Source of the DNA: an uncultured Pseudoalteromonas sp.
GTDB lineage: Bacteria > Pseudomonadota > Gammaproteobacteria > Enterobacterales > Alteromonadaceae
Assembly (NCBI GenBank): GCA_947493455.1
Contig: CANLRB010000021.1
Coordinates: 19,114 to 83,113 of the forward strand
Length of the DNA: 64,000 nucleotides
Direction: 5' to 3'
Shown here: positions 55,444 through 64,000 of the stretch, in pieces
How the letters are laid out: the number at the start of each line of letters is the position of its first letter
Numbering within the stretch: position 1 is the first letter of the stretch
Program-made: the position numbers and the translations under genes
Notes under the pieces: generated by a model
What the model was told of the DNA's origin: nothing
What the model saw: only the letters and a program-made list of their open reading frames with translations
The model's database searches: none

Positions 55444-57665
55444 CGGATGCACTTAAAAGAGTAAGTATATACTTACTCTTTTGTGTTAGCTTTTTTTGTT
55501 TTGATGTTCAATCACGTCCATTACCACCGATTGCAAGTGGCATGAATGAAGCAGAATATCAATCTTTATTGGCGACTTATTCTGAACGTGAAGCTGTTAT
55601 TTCTGAGTTGTTAAATTCTGCAGGACTTGAACATGCGGGTTATATTAATGGATTAATTTCGGAGGCGTCGCCTTATTTATTGCGCCATGCTGTTAATCCA
55701 ATTAACTGGGTGGGCCATAATCAAAAACAATTCGATGCCGCTCAAAAAGCAAATAAACTCATATTCCTATCTATTGGCTATTCCACATGTCACTGGTGCC
55801 ATGTAATGGAAAAGGAGAGTTTTGTTGACCATGAAGTTGCACGCTATTTAAACCAGCATTTCGTTAATATAAAAGTGGATCGCGAGATCCATTCTGATGT
55901 TGACCAGTTTTATGCAAATGCGCTGACGTTAGTAAAAGGCAGCGCCGGCTGGCCGATTTCCGCCGTACTAACGCCAAAAGGCGACCTTATTTGGATTGAT
56001 TCCTACCTACCAAAAGATAAATTATTAAAAACGTTTAAGCGATTACATCGTATTTGGCAGGTCCAGCCGACCACATTGGAACAAATTGCAAAAAACTTAG
56101 CGCTACAAATTGAATCTCAGTACCAGTTTGATGAGATTAAATGGGAGCGAGATGCGCCAACAAAAGCAATCGAAAGTGTTGCTAAACAGCTTGATCCAAT
56201 ACACGGTGGTTTACAAGGTGCTCCTAAGTTTCCGAGTGCGGCGTTACTATTAGCCTTGCTTGATGATTATGCCCAATCGCCAACCAGCGAAAAAGAAAAA
56301 GCGATAACACTTTGGTTAGATAGCCTGATGCGTAAAGGGCTCAGAGATCATATTCACGGTGGCTTTTTTCGTTATGCGACTGACGATAAATGGCATATCC
56401 CTCACTTTGAGAAGATGCTCTACAATCAAGCGTTGTTAACTCAGTGTTTTGCAAGAGCTGCACGCTATTTCAATAACCCCGATTATTTGCAGGTAGCAAA
56501 AAGTACACTCGAGTTTAGTGAACGCAAAATGCAAAGTGAGCGCGGTGGATTTTATAGTGCGATAGATGCGGATTACCAAGGTAAAGAAGGCCACTACTAT
56601 TTATTTTCCGAACAGAGCAAAAACAAAGTGACTTCCTCGCAAGTGCATTGGCTCCAGTTTAAAGATGAACCCTTATGGTTTCCTACTTTGCGTAAAGGCG
56701 CATTTGGGCGTATTGAAAACAAAAATTTGCAGCAAGAAAAAATGCAATTGACTCTGCCTCATATTGACAAAAAAGTCATTACTTCGTGGAATGCGTTGAT
56801 GATCCTCGCCTATGTTGAAATGTATTCAGCAACATCAAACACACAATTTTTAGATAAGGCTGTTGCATTGAGCGAGTTTATTAACACGCATTTGTATGAC
56901 AATAATAGTGAGTTAAAACGAGTTTATTATCTTGAGCAAGCACAAGGAGCTGCATTGCTCGAAGATTATGTTTACTTAGCTGAAGCGATGAAAGCGCTAT
57001 ATCGAGTAACCAATAGCAATACGTGGTTGAGTCGCTTTAAATCTTTGCTTAAAGGTGCCTTGTTAGGTTTTGAACAGCGAGATAAAAAATCCTTACAATA
57101 TAAATATATTACCGATGGCGAGTTTATTTCACCCCATGCGTTATTTACTGAACAGCTTGCGTTTGCTCGTCAACTTGATGTGCAGTTTTTAAAACCAGCT
57201 AAGGCGCATAAAATCGCGTTGCAGCAAGCGTTTTTACGCAATAGCAGTGGAGCATTCTCAGCGATTACATCGCTGGATTCTAAAACTAATGTCGCATCAG
57301 AGCACGTATTTGCGCGCGGTAATGGCTATGTATCCTTGTTGCGCAACAGTAATGGCTGGCGGTTATCATTTAAATTGGCACCAGGGTGGCATATTAACTC
57401 AAATAAACCACTGCAAAAGTCGTTAATCGCAACGTCGCTCAGTGTAGCTGACAGTCAACTCGACGCTGTGTCATACCCAGACGCAATCTCTCGAATGCTT
57501 GGGTTTGATGATAAACCATTAAACCTTTACGAAGGCGAATTTAATATCGATTTCGATTTGCCAAAAGAGTCACAAAATCGGTTTATTGATTTGAAAGTAC
57601 AAGCATGCAGTGATTCAGTTTGTTTGTTACCGGAAACACTCCGATTTAGTTTTTTACTCGATTAA
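55440..57665 (+). CDS. Exported DUF255/YyaL-like thioredoxin-domain protein with DsbD-N-like tail
   Basis: 741 residues with an N-terminal signal peptide or anchor (about 6-24). Residues 70-190 form the DUF255 thioredoxin-like domain: SPYLLRHAVNPINWV, then C117-HW-C120 in STCHWCHVME, and GSAGWPISAVLTP. Residues 210-590 form an alpha/alpha-barrel (GGLQGAPKFPSAALLL, HFEKMLYNQALL), as in YyaL and SPATA20. The last 120 residues (GWHINSNKP, VQACSDSVCLLPETL) resemble the N-terminal domain of DsbD, with a Cys pair. An exported YyaL with a DsbD-like tail suggests periplasmic thiol chemistry, perhaps serving the coupled FG-GAP protein. Confidence 0.85.
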   Translation: MTDALKRVSIYLLFCVSFFCFDVQSRPLPPIASGMNEAEYQSLLATYSEREAVISELLNSAGLEHAGYINGLISEASPYLLRHAVNPINWVGHNQKQFDAAQKANKLIFLSIGYSTCHWCHVMEKESFVDHEVARYLNQHFVNIKVDREIHSDVDQFYANALTLVKGSAGWPISAVLTPKGDLIWIDSYLPKDKLLKTFKRLHRIWQVQPTTLEQIAKNLALQIESQYQFDEIKWERDAPTKAIESVAKQLDPIHGGLQGAPKFPSAALLLALLDDYAQSPTSEKEKAITLWLDSLMRKGLRDHIHGGFFRYATDDKWHIPHFEKMLYNQALLTQCFARAARYFNNPDYLQVAKSTLEFSERKMQSERGGFYSAIDADYQGKEGHYYLFSEQSKNKVTSSQVHWLQFKDEPLWFPTLRKGAFGRIENKNLQQEKMQLTLPHIDKKVITSWNALMILAYVEMYSATSNTQFLDKAVALSEFINTHLYDNNSELKRVYYLEQAQGAALLEDYVYLAEAMKALYRVTNSNTWLSRFKSLLKGALLGFEQRDKKSLQYKYITDGEFISPHALFTEQLAFARQLDVQFLKPAKAHKIALQQAFLRNSSGAFSAITSLDSKTNVASEHVFARGNGYVSLLRNSNGWRLSFKLAPGWHINSNKPLQKSLIATSLSVADSQLDAVSYPDAISRMLGFDDKPLNLYEGEFNIDFDLPKESQNRFIDLKVQACSDSVCLLPETLRFSFLLD

Positions 57666-57674
57666 GATTAAATA

Positions 57675-57703
57675 AAAAACGGCAGCGTATTGCTGCCGTT
57701 TTT
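57675..57703. terminator. Bidirectional terminator between convergent genes
   Basis: AAAAACGGCAGC (57675-57686), loop GTATT, GCTGCCGTTTTT (57692-57703): a perfect 12-bp stem with A and T flanks, serving the 55440 gene and the reverse gene at 57721. Confidence 0.93.
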
Positions 57704-57720
57704 ATTTGGTTATGACTAAA

Positions 57721-58653
57721 TTACTTAAATTTAAACTCACCCAATAATTGTTCTAGTTTCACCGCAAATGTTTTACGTTCAGCTTTTGGGGAAGTCGCTT
57801 GAACAAGTAAAAATTTGCTTTTTTGCGATGAGACAACTTGATATACCCAATGCATCTCATCTCCATTTATCGCATAGGCTTGTGTTGAAAGAGCTGGAAT
57901 ATCATTAAGTTTGATCATCTCGTTTTTGGTAATTTCGACTTCTGAGAGCGATTTACTGTTTTTGAGAAAGTGCTCTGATATCGTTTGAATATTTTCCACT
58001 TGTTGCGCTAATTTGCCATGGCTAATCACAACAATATTGCTTGGTTGTTCGCTGTCAGCCAATACAATTGAATTGGCATGGCGTTGTTTAATTGTAAAAT
58101 TCGGTGTCGCGTTCAAGTAGAATGGTAAACCGGTATATAGACGACTATTCGTATTAGTTTCAACAGATAAAGACATTAAGCTCTCTTTTATCGCTTGTTT
58201 TTGCGTGTTGCTGATGCCCTCAGGATAACTCGCTTCTACTTGAATACTAGATAGTTTATCTCCGGCGATTAACCAGAGTTTTTCATAATAAGTGCCGGCG
58301 ATAAGCTGGCGTAATGTTAATAACGTGCAATTAGCTTTATTTACTTCAATCTCTTCTTGTTTGACCAATCGAAGTTTAGTTTTTAACAAATTTTCTTTAG
58401 TCAGTGCTTGCAAATACGTGGGGTAGGGAATTTCTATTTCTTTTAGCTCAATACGAGAAAAACTTGCTGGTTGCACAAAACCGTAGTGTTCTTGCGTAAT
58501 GTTAAAACCTACTGGTGGTTGCATACTCGCTTCAATACCAGAGCTTATTTGAAATGTTTGGTAATTTTGGGGTTCATTTTCTGTCGTTGTGGTACTGCAC
58601 GCAACGCTTAGTAAACACAGCCCGGCTGTTAATGACGTTTTGATTTTATTCAT
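57721..58653 (-). CDS. Lipoprotein of unknown function
   Basis: 310 residues. Lipoprotein signal with lipobox SVAC (Cys 19), followed by a Thr-rich linker (STTTTENEPQ). The mature part has two similar-looking halves with strands and helices (YEKLWLIAGDKLSSIQVEA in the first, MHWVYQVVSSQKSKFLLVQA in the second). This suggests an internal duplication of a small alpha/beta domain. The family is not recognised. Transcribed divergently from the giant gene at 58795. Confidence 0.65.
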   Translation of the reverse strand: MNKIKTSLTAGLCLLSVACSTTTTENEPQNYQTFQISSGIEASMQPPVGFNITQEHYGFVQPASFSRIELKEIEIPYPTYLQALTKENLLKTKLRLVKQEEIEVNKANCTLLTLRQLIAGTYYEKLWLIAGDKLSSIQVEASYPEGISNTQKQAIKESLMSLSVETNTNSRLYTGLPFYLNATPNFTIKQRHANSIVLADSEQPSNIVVISHGKLAQQVENIQTISEHFLKNSKSLSEVEITKNEMIKLNDIPALSTQAYAINGDEMHWVYQVVSSQKSKFLLVQATSPKAERKTFAVKLEQLLGEFKFK

Positions 58654-58676
58654 GATTTTATTCTGATTAGCGCTTG

Positions 58677-58699
58677 TTACAATTTATAACTTATTGTAA
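58677..58699. promoter_or_regulatory. Inverted repeat in the divergent promoter region
   Basis: TTACAAT (58677-58683) and ATTGTAA (58693-58699) form a 7-bp inverted repeat with half-site centres 16 bases apart, as for a dimeric regulator. It lies 24 bases from the lipoprotein start and 96 bases from the giant-gene start. Confidence 0.35.
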
Positions 58700-58794
58700 A
58701 AAAATTTGTATTTAATTTTGTAAGTTTATCCATAATTGGTTCATAATAACAAGTTATAACCTCATACTAATCACAATAAAAAAGAATTGTCATT

Positions 58795-61700
58795 ATGAAT
58801 CGAAAACTGAATAAAAGCTCTAATTCAACTTGGGGCGGGGGCTTATCGCGGCGGCGGTGGGTTAATTTTATGCGGGTATATTTACTTGCTTTTTTAGCCT
58901 ATTTTAGTGTTTCGGTTCATGCTGCAACCGCGCCAACGCTAACGGCAGTGTTTACACCAGATACAATTGGCCCTGGTAGTACCAGTCAACTCTCATTTAC
59001 TATAACAAACGTTGACGCCGTTGATGTTGCAACAAATACTAGTTTCACTGCAACTATGCCAACAGGTGTTGTTTTTGCAAGTCCTGCTAACTTTGAAACT
59101 AACTGCCCAAATGGCACGCTAACTGCGCCAGATGGGGGCACGACATTCACATTCAGTAATTTTGACATTCCGGTAATGACATCATGTACTGCAACAGTTG
59201 ATGTGGTCTCGTCTGTGGTTGCAACTCATACATTGGTAACAAGTTCTGTAACGTCGGACTCTGGATCTTCGGGTACTGCGACGGATGATTTGATGGTTGT
59301 AACAACTTTACCTGGTTTTTCAATGTCGGCAACGCCTAATAGTATTGTTCAAGGTGGTGTGAGCACGCTCACAATGACGATAGATAACAGCTTGAATGCA
59401 AGTGTTGTCGGTAGTTTAGACTTTGATATTACGTTACCCACTGGGGTTGTCGTCGCAGATCTGCCAAATGCCTCAACAGACTGTATTTCGGGGTCTTTAC
59501 CTGATACCACATTGACGGCGCAAGCCGGTACTGATTATATCAAACTTGATGCTGATGGCTTTACAATTTCCCCGGGGTTTGAAGTGCTAGCAAGTACCGC
59601 TACATGTACCGTGACTGTGGATATCAAAGGTACTGGTTTAGGTAAGTCAATACTGCGTTCAAGTAATTTATCAGCTGATTTTAGCTTTGTAGGTTTCGCG
59701 AGTGACGAAATTGAGGTGACACGTGCTTTTGCGACTATGTCGTTTTTAACAAACCCAGTACAACCTAGCAACACAACAAACTTAGAATTCACAATCACAA
59801 ATTACGATCGCTCAGATACGGCAACAAATATCGCCGTAACGCATGATTTGACGACCATATCACCTGCAATGCCGGGTATCACTGCGTCTAGTTTGCCTGC
59901 AAGTGCATGTGGAGGTACTGTTTCGGGTACAACTACGGTGACGTTATCGGGAGCTACTTTAACGCCTGGTGAAACATGTTCATTTCAAGTGCCGGTAGAT
60001 ATTCCACCAGGTGCAACTACCGGTATTTATACTAATACCAGTAGTGCGTTCACATACGATTTAGGTGGTTCAAGTGTCACAGCAAATGCCCCAACAGCTT
60101 CCTTAGAAGTGACGGTAGCGCCTGTTATTAGCGTTAATGTTACACCTTCGCCTGTATTGGCCGGTAATAAAGTGACACTTGAATTTGAAGCTGAAAATAT
60201 TAGTGCATTAGCTGTAAGTGATTTAGCCATGGCGGTCGAATTAACCCCAGGTTTGCCGTTTGGTTTAGTAGTTACTTTTCCTGTTAATACATGCGGCGGC
60301 ACACCTACATATGGCACAGTTCCTGGAACGACAGATCGAGCGCAAATTAGTTATAGCGGTGGAACAATTCCAGCAATCCCAGCAAACGGTACATGTTCTT
60401 TTACTGCAGAAGTGACGTTGCCAGCTGAAATCGCATCACAAACATTGAGCTATACACTGGACTCGGCGTCAGCAACCGTGGGTAGTACTGTTAATTCGAG
60501 TTTACCGAGCTTTGATATCGCTGTACTTGGCTCTCCTGCAGCTATATTCGAGATGCCAAATGGTATTAAGCCAGGAGGTTCTGGCAACATAGAGGTAACC
60601 ATTAGCCATGATAATTTTGATGGTATACCGGATGCGGATAATATTGCTTTTAGCCTCGACTTATCAACCTTAGGTGTAGGTTTTACCAGTACCGTACCTG
60701 ATGCAATTCCGTTTACCTCGGCATGTAATGGCTCTTTGAGTCGCTCGGGGCAGGTTGTTTCACTAACGGGTGGCTCATTAATACCCGGGGAGTCATGTAA
60801 CTTTTTAATTCCGATTGATGTTGCAGGTACGATAACCTCCGCGACTTATACCGCTGCGACTCAAGTAACTGCTGAGTATAATTCCTCGCCGATTACAGGG
60901 CCCAATCTGCCGTTAGAGCTTGTTGTGTCAGGGTTAGACTTTTCAATGGACTTTTCGGGTGATTTACTACCAGGTAGTACTTCTACACTCACCTACACGC
61001 TGCGCAACGACTCGCCGACAAACAATATAGCACTTACTTTCTTTACTCATAATTTGGCTGCGTCGATACCCAGTTTGGCGGTTGTAGGAGCCCCAACTAC
61101 AGATACATGCGGTGGCTCGCCATCTGGCACGAGTTTTATTACATACGTGGGCGGCTCGTTGAATGTCGGAGAAAGCTGTACAATAGAGTTTGATTTGGCA
61201 ATCCCAGCGGGGGCATCTTTAGGTAGCTATGCGGTGACTACCAGTTCGATTAGTTATAATGAAAATGGTGCGGTGGTTGGACAACCAGCGAGGGCTATTC
61301 TGACTCTAGAGAACCCGATAACAGTTAGCAAAGCTTTTTCAGCTGACGCGATTTTGGACTCAGGCGCTTTAACTGCAACCTATACCTTTTCGAATGAAAA
61401 TCAAAACCATGCGGCAACGGCGCTTGCGTTTACCGATGACCTTGGTGCAGCGTTAACAGGGTTAATAATTAGCTCGATTGATAGTGATACATGTGGCACA
61501 GCTGTTATTTCAGGCAGCGATATACTAACTGTGACAAACGGCACAATACCACAAGGATCTGGTGGTGATGCCGGTACATGTGAAATTACCATCTCGCTTG
61601 GTTTACCAAGTGTTAGTGGCCAAGTACAGGTAACTTCTACTTCGAGTGTGATTACAACAACTGTGAGCACGGCTGCTTTTAGCAACTCAGCGGTCAGCGA

Positions 61701-64000
61701 TACGTTCTCGATTTTAGAGTCAGCACTTGAAATCGCAACGGTTATTGGCACTCCAAGTCTTGCTGATACCAACTCAGGACCGGTGACATTTACTGTTACT
61801 TACACAAATGCTGATACCGTTAATTTAATACCTAGCTTAGTACAACTCAATACAACAGGTACTGCAAATGCCGTGGTAGGTGTAACTGATGGGGCAACAA
61901 CAACGCCGACTGTGACACTGTCAAGTATTACAGGTGATGGTACGTTGGGTATTACTATCTTGGCAAATTCGGCGAGAAATGGCGTTGGCAACTCACCTCA
62001 ATCAAGCGCGAGTACTACCTTTAATGTTGACAATACATTGCCTGTAGTTGATATTTCATCGCCCGTTAATGGAACTAGTATAAATGCGCCATTTACGCTG
62101 ACGATTGACTTAACGGGTGAAGCCGATACCACGCCAGATCAAGTAACGCAGGATGACTTAACATTAGTCAATGCAACCGTGACCAATTTTTCAGTTATGG
62201 AAGGGAATTCTACCACAGCGACCGTATCACCACTAGTTGATGGTCCCGTTAGTGTGACATTAAATGCCAATACAGTGACAGATGTTGCCGGAAATGCGAA
62301 TGCAGCGGACACAGTTACGGCGACTTATGACAATACGAAACCGACACTTAATATTTCTACCACAAGTTTAAATGTTAATGCGAGCTTTGTTGCAACATTC
62401 ACTTTTAGTGAAAATGTGACCGGTTTTGACGCGTCAGATATAGTTGTGACGAATGGCGGTAAGTCGTCACTTACAACAAATTCACCGTCGAGTTATGAGT
62501 TAACGATTACGCCGTCAAGCGAAGGCAATATTGTGTTAAATGTTGCTGATGACGCAGCATTTGATGTAGCGAATAATGGTAACACTGCTGATGATTTAAC
62601 GGTTAATTATGATACAACAAAACCATCAGTTGTGATTTCAACAACAGCGAATGATCCGACCAATAATTCATTTACAGCTAGTTTTGTATTTGATGAAGTT
62701 GTAACGGGTTTTGCACTGGGTGATATTGATGTCGCTAATGGCAGTGCATCTAGCTTGTCGGGTTCAGGCACGACTTATAGTGCGACTATAACCCCTGCGT
62801 CAGAAGGGACTGTAACGATTGATGTTGCGGCCGGAGTAGCAACAGACAGTGCTGGTAATACGAGTAATGCCGCGAGCCAATTTAGTATTGAATATGATAT
62901 TACCAACCCGACTGTTTCAGTCACCAGTACAGTTACTAGCCCGTTTAATGGCAGCTTCGACGTAGATATTGTATTTAATGAAAGTGTTGCTGATTTTATC
63001 TCAAACGACATTACTGTGACTAATGGCACTGTAACCAGTTTTTCTGGCTCAGGTACGACTTACGTAGCAACAATTTCGCCAGCATTAGAAGGTAATGTGA
63101 CGGTGGATGTTACAGCGAATGTTGCAACAGATGCTGCCGGTAACGGCAATACGGCTGCGACAACTCCGTTTGTGGTTGAATATGACGTAACAAGCCCAAC
63201 GACAACCATTTCGAGCAGTGTGACAGATCCAACGAATGGCAACTTTACCGTAGACATTACCTTCAGTGAAAATGTAAACGGTTTTATCGCAAGCGGTATT
63301 ACTGTCGGTAATGGCAGCGTGACTTCTCTGACTGGTTCAGGTATGAATTACACTGCGACCATAACCCCGACGGCAGATGGTACTGTGACGGTGGATGTGG
63401 GTGCAAACGTTGCAACCGACGATGCGAGTAATGGCAATTTAGCGGCAACTCAATTCAGTGTTGAATACGATACAACAGGTCCAACGGCAACCATTTCGAG
63501 CAGTGTGACTGACCCAACCAATGGTAACTTTACGGTGAGCATTGTGTTCAGTGAAATTGTTGCTGATTTTGTTGCGAATGATATTACAGTTGGCAATGGT
63601 AGCGTAACGGCACTGACTGGCTCAGGCATGAATTACACTGCGACGATTGCTCCGGCAGCCGATGGCACTGTGACGGTGGATGTGAGTGCGAATGTGGCAA
63701 CCGATGCTGCGGGTAACGGCAATACAGCAGCAACTCAATTCAGTGTTGAATACGATACGACAGGCCCAACGGCAACTATTTCGAGCAGTGTGATTGACCC
63801 AACCAATGGTAACTTTACGGTGAGCATTGTGTTCAGTGAAATTGTTGCTGATTTTGTTGCAAATGATATTACAGTTGGCAATGGTAGCGTAACGGCACTG
63901 ACTGGCTCAGGCATGAATTACACTGCGACCATCGCCCCAACGGCAGATGGTAATGTGACGGTGGATGTTTTCGGTGGTGTTGCAACTGATGATGCGGGTA
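58795..64000 (+). CDS. Giant Ig-like repeat surface protein, 3' end outside the window
   Basis: One frame runs without a stop from ATG 58795 to the window end, at least 1,735 codons. The start gives an extended, Arg-rich n-region (LSRRRW) and a hydrophobic core ending VHAA. An inner ATG at 58870 with a GGTGG site gives a normal signal peptide and is also possible. Residues 40-1000 contain about eight DUF11/DUF7933-like beta domains with paired Cys and patterns such as LTPGETCSFQVPVDIP. From about 62038 on, Big-type bacterial Ig domains repeat every 94-100 residues (DITVGNGSVTALTGSG, then VATDAAGNGNTA). The last full copies are exactly 95 residues (285 bases) and nearly identical. Likely a biofilm or cell-cell adhesin exported by a system outside the window. 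Confidence 0.88.
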   Translation, partial: MNRKLNKSSNSTWGGGLSRRRWVNFMRVYLLAFLAYFSVSVHAATAPTLTAVFTPDTIGPGSTSQLSFTITNVDAVDVATNTSFTATMPTGVVFASPANFETNCPNGTLTAPDGGTTFTFSNFDIPVMTSCTATVDVVSSVVATHTLVTSSVTSDSGSSGTATDDLMVVTTLPGFSMSATPNSIVQGGVSTLTMTIDNSLNASVVGSLDFDITLPTGVVVADLPNASTDCISGSLPDTTLTAQAGTDYIKLDADGFTISPGFEVLASTATCTVTVDIKGTGLGKSILRSSNLSADFSFVGFASDEIEVTRAFATMSFLTNPVQPSNTTNLEFTITNYDRSDTATNIAVTHDLTTISPAMPGITASSLPASACGGTVSGTTTVTLSGATLTPGETCSFQVPVDIPPGATTGIYTNTSSAFTYDLGGSSVTANAPTASLEVTVAPVISVNVTPSPVLAGNKVTLEFEAENISALAVSDLAMAVELTPGLPFGLVVTFPVNTCGGTPTYGTVPGTTDRAQISYSGGTIPAIPANGTCSFTAEVTLPAEIASQTLSYTLDSASATVGSTVNSSLPSFDIAVLGSPAAIFEMPNGIKPGGSGNIEVTISHDNFDGIPDADNIAFSLDLSTLGVGFTSTVPDAIPFTSACNGSLSRSGQVVSLTGGSLIPGESCNFLIPIDVAGTITSATYTAATQVTAEYNSSPITGPNLPLELVVSGLDFSMDFSGDLLPGSTSTLTYTLRNDSPTNNIALTFFTHNLAASIPSLAVVGAPTTDTCGGSPSGTSFITYVGGSLNVGESCTIEFDLAIPAGASLGSYAVTTSSISYNENGAVVGQPARAILTLENPITVSKAFSADAILDSGALTATYTFSNENQNHAATALAFTDDLGAALTGLIISSIDSDTCGTAVISGSDILTVTNGTIPQGSGGDAGTCEITISLGLPSVSGQVQVTSTSSVITTTVSTAAFSNSAVSDTFSILESALEIATVIGTPSLADTNSGPVTFTVTYTNADTVNLIPSLVQLNTTGTANAVVGVTDGATTTPTVTLSSITGDGTLGITILANSARNGVGNSPQSSASTTFNVDNTLPVVDISSPVNGTSINAPFTLTIDLTGEADTTPDQVTQDDLTLVNATVTNFSVMEGNSTTATVSPLVDGPVSVTLNANTVTDVAGNANAADTVTATYDNTKPTLNISTTSLNVNASFVATFTFSENVTGFDASDIVVTNGGKSSLTTNSPSSYELTITPSSEGNIVLNVADDAAFDVANNGNTADDLTVNYDTTKPSVVISTTANDPTNNSFTASFVFDEVVTGFALGDIDVANGSASSLSGSGTTYSATITPASEGTVTIDVAAGVATDSAGNTSNAASQFSIEYDITNPTVSVTSTVTSPFNGSFDVDIVFNESVADFISNDITVTNGTVTSFSGSGTTYVATISPALEGNVTVDVTANVATDAAGNGNTAATTPFVVEYDVTSPTTTISSSVTDPTNGNFTVDITFSENVNGFIASGITVGNGSVTSLTGSGMNYTATITPTADGTVTVDVGANVATDDASNGNLAATQFSVEYDTTGPTATISSSVTDPTNGNFTVSIVFSEIVADFVANDITVGNGSVTALTGSGMNYTATIAPAADGTVTVDVSANVATDAAGNGNTAATQFSVEYDTTGPTATISSSVIDPTNGNFTVSIVFSEIVADFVANDITVGNGSVTALTGSGMNYTATIAPTADGNVTVDVFGGVATDDAG
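62038..64000 (+). repeat. Tandem Ig-domain-coding repeats, period 282-300 bases, then exactly 285
   Basis: Unit starts can be placed at 62038, 62338, 62623, 62905, 63193, 63478 and 63763. Spacings are 300, 285, 282, 288, 285 and 285 bases. Units from 63478 on are almost identical at DNA level, with only scattered changes, so recent amplification or gene conversion is likely. The array continues past the window. Confidence 0.92.

Noticed and set aside
58986-63257. Several reverse-strand open frames inside the giant adhesin gene
   Set aside because: They lie opposite one continuous forward frame, encode low-complexity Val/Ser/Thr-rich peptides mirroring the repeats, and lack ribosome binding sites.
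62038-64000. Regular repeats that might suggest a CRISPR array or satellite
   Set aside because: The period is 282-300 bases, repeats are coding in frame and match Ig-like domains; there are no short direct repeats with unique spacers.

Overview
The window is AT-rich gammaproteobacterial chromosome. Gene content and style (T2SS-like pseudopilins, large secreted repeat proteins, marine-type sulfotransferases, DUF4214 and RCC1 proteins) suggest a marine Alteromonadales bacterium of the Pseudoalteromonas/Colwellia/Thalassotalea kind. This assignment rests on protein style, not on any database search. No tRNA, rRNA, CRISPR array, insertion sequence or prophage block was seen.

Region 1 (1-6506) is the end of a Wzx/Wzy-type glycan cluster: Wzy/WaaL-like polymerase or ligase (5' end outside the window), Wzx flippase, an unknown lipoprotein, a DegT aminotransferase, a PglC-like phosphoglycosyl transferase, a small unknown protein and a sugar N-formyltransferase. 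Region 2 (6585-16323) is an 11-gene type II secretion-like operon in the order G-E-F-H-I-J-K-L-M-C-D, with a lipoprotein secretin and no prepilin peptidase. Directly behind it (16721-18640) lies a gene with two good tandem sigma70-type promoters, a strong ribosome binding site, highly optimised codons and its own terminator. Its product is a secreted 639-residue protein that looks like a surface-layer protein. The natural reading is that the operon is a dedicated exporter for this protein.

Region 3 (18867-32302) holds two very large secreted proteins, an RCC1-propeller protein and a metzincin metalloprotease. Both end in the same roughly 540-residue module of DUF4214 units and calcium-type repeats, closing on YSNRF. 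Between them lie a FlaA1/PglF-type 4,6-dehydratase and a reverse-strand membrane protein with TPRs resembling TMTC/PMT protein O-glycosyltransferases. Region 4 (32509-50651) is a second glycan system: ManC, Gmd and Rmd for GDP-D-rhamnose, a Wzm/Wzt ABC exporter, a small DUF4214 protein, several GT4/GT2 glycosyltransferases, two sulfotransferase-like proteins and a 777-residue fusion of glycosyltransferase, sulfotransferase-like and methyltransferase domains. A degraded gene remnant sits at 48073-48248.

Region 5 (50729-58653) holds a secreted tail-fibre-like protein with a small partner, an FG-GAP/UnbV protein coupled to a DUF255 thioredoxin-like protein with a DsbD-N-like tail, and a lipoprotein. 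Region 6 (58795 to the window end) is the start of a giant surface protein of at least 1,735 residues. It has Ig-like repeats that become nearly identical 285-bp DNA repeats and it continues beyond the window.

The unifying idea (inference) is a cell-surface assembly locus. A dedicated T2SS-like machine exports an S-layer-like subunit, two lipid-linked glycan pathways build the surface or decorate the proteins, and DUF4214-tailed proteins use the same exporter or attach to the same surface.
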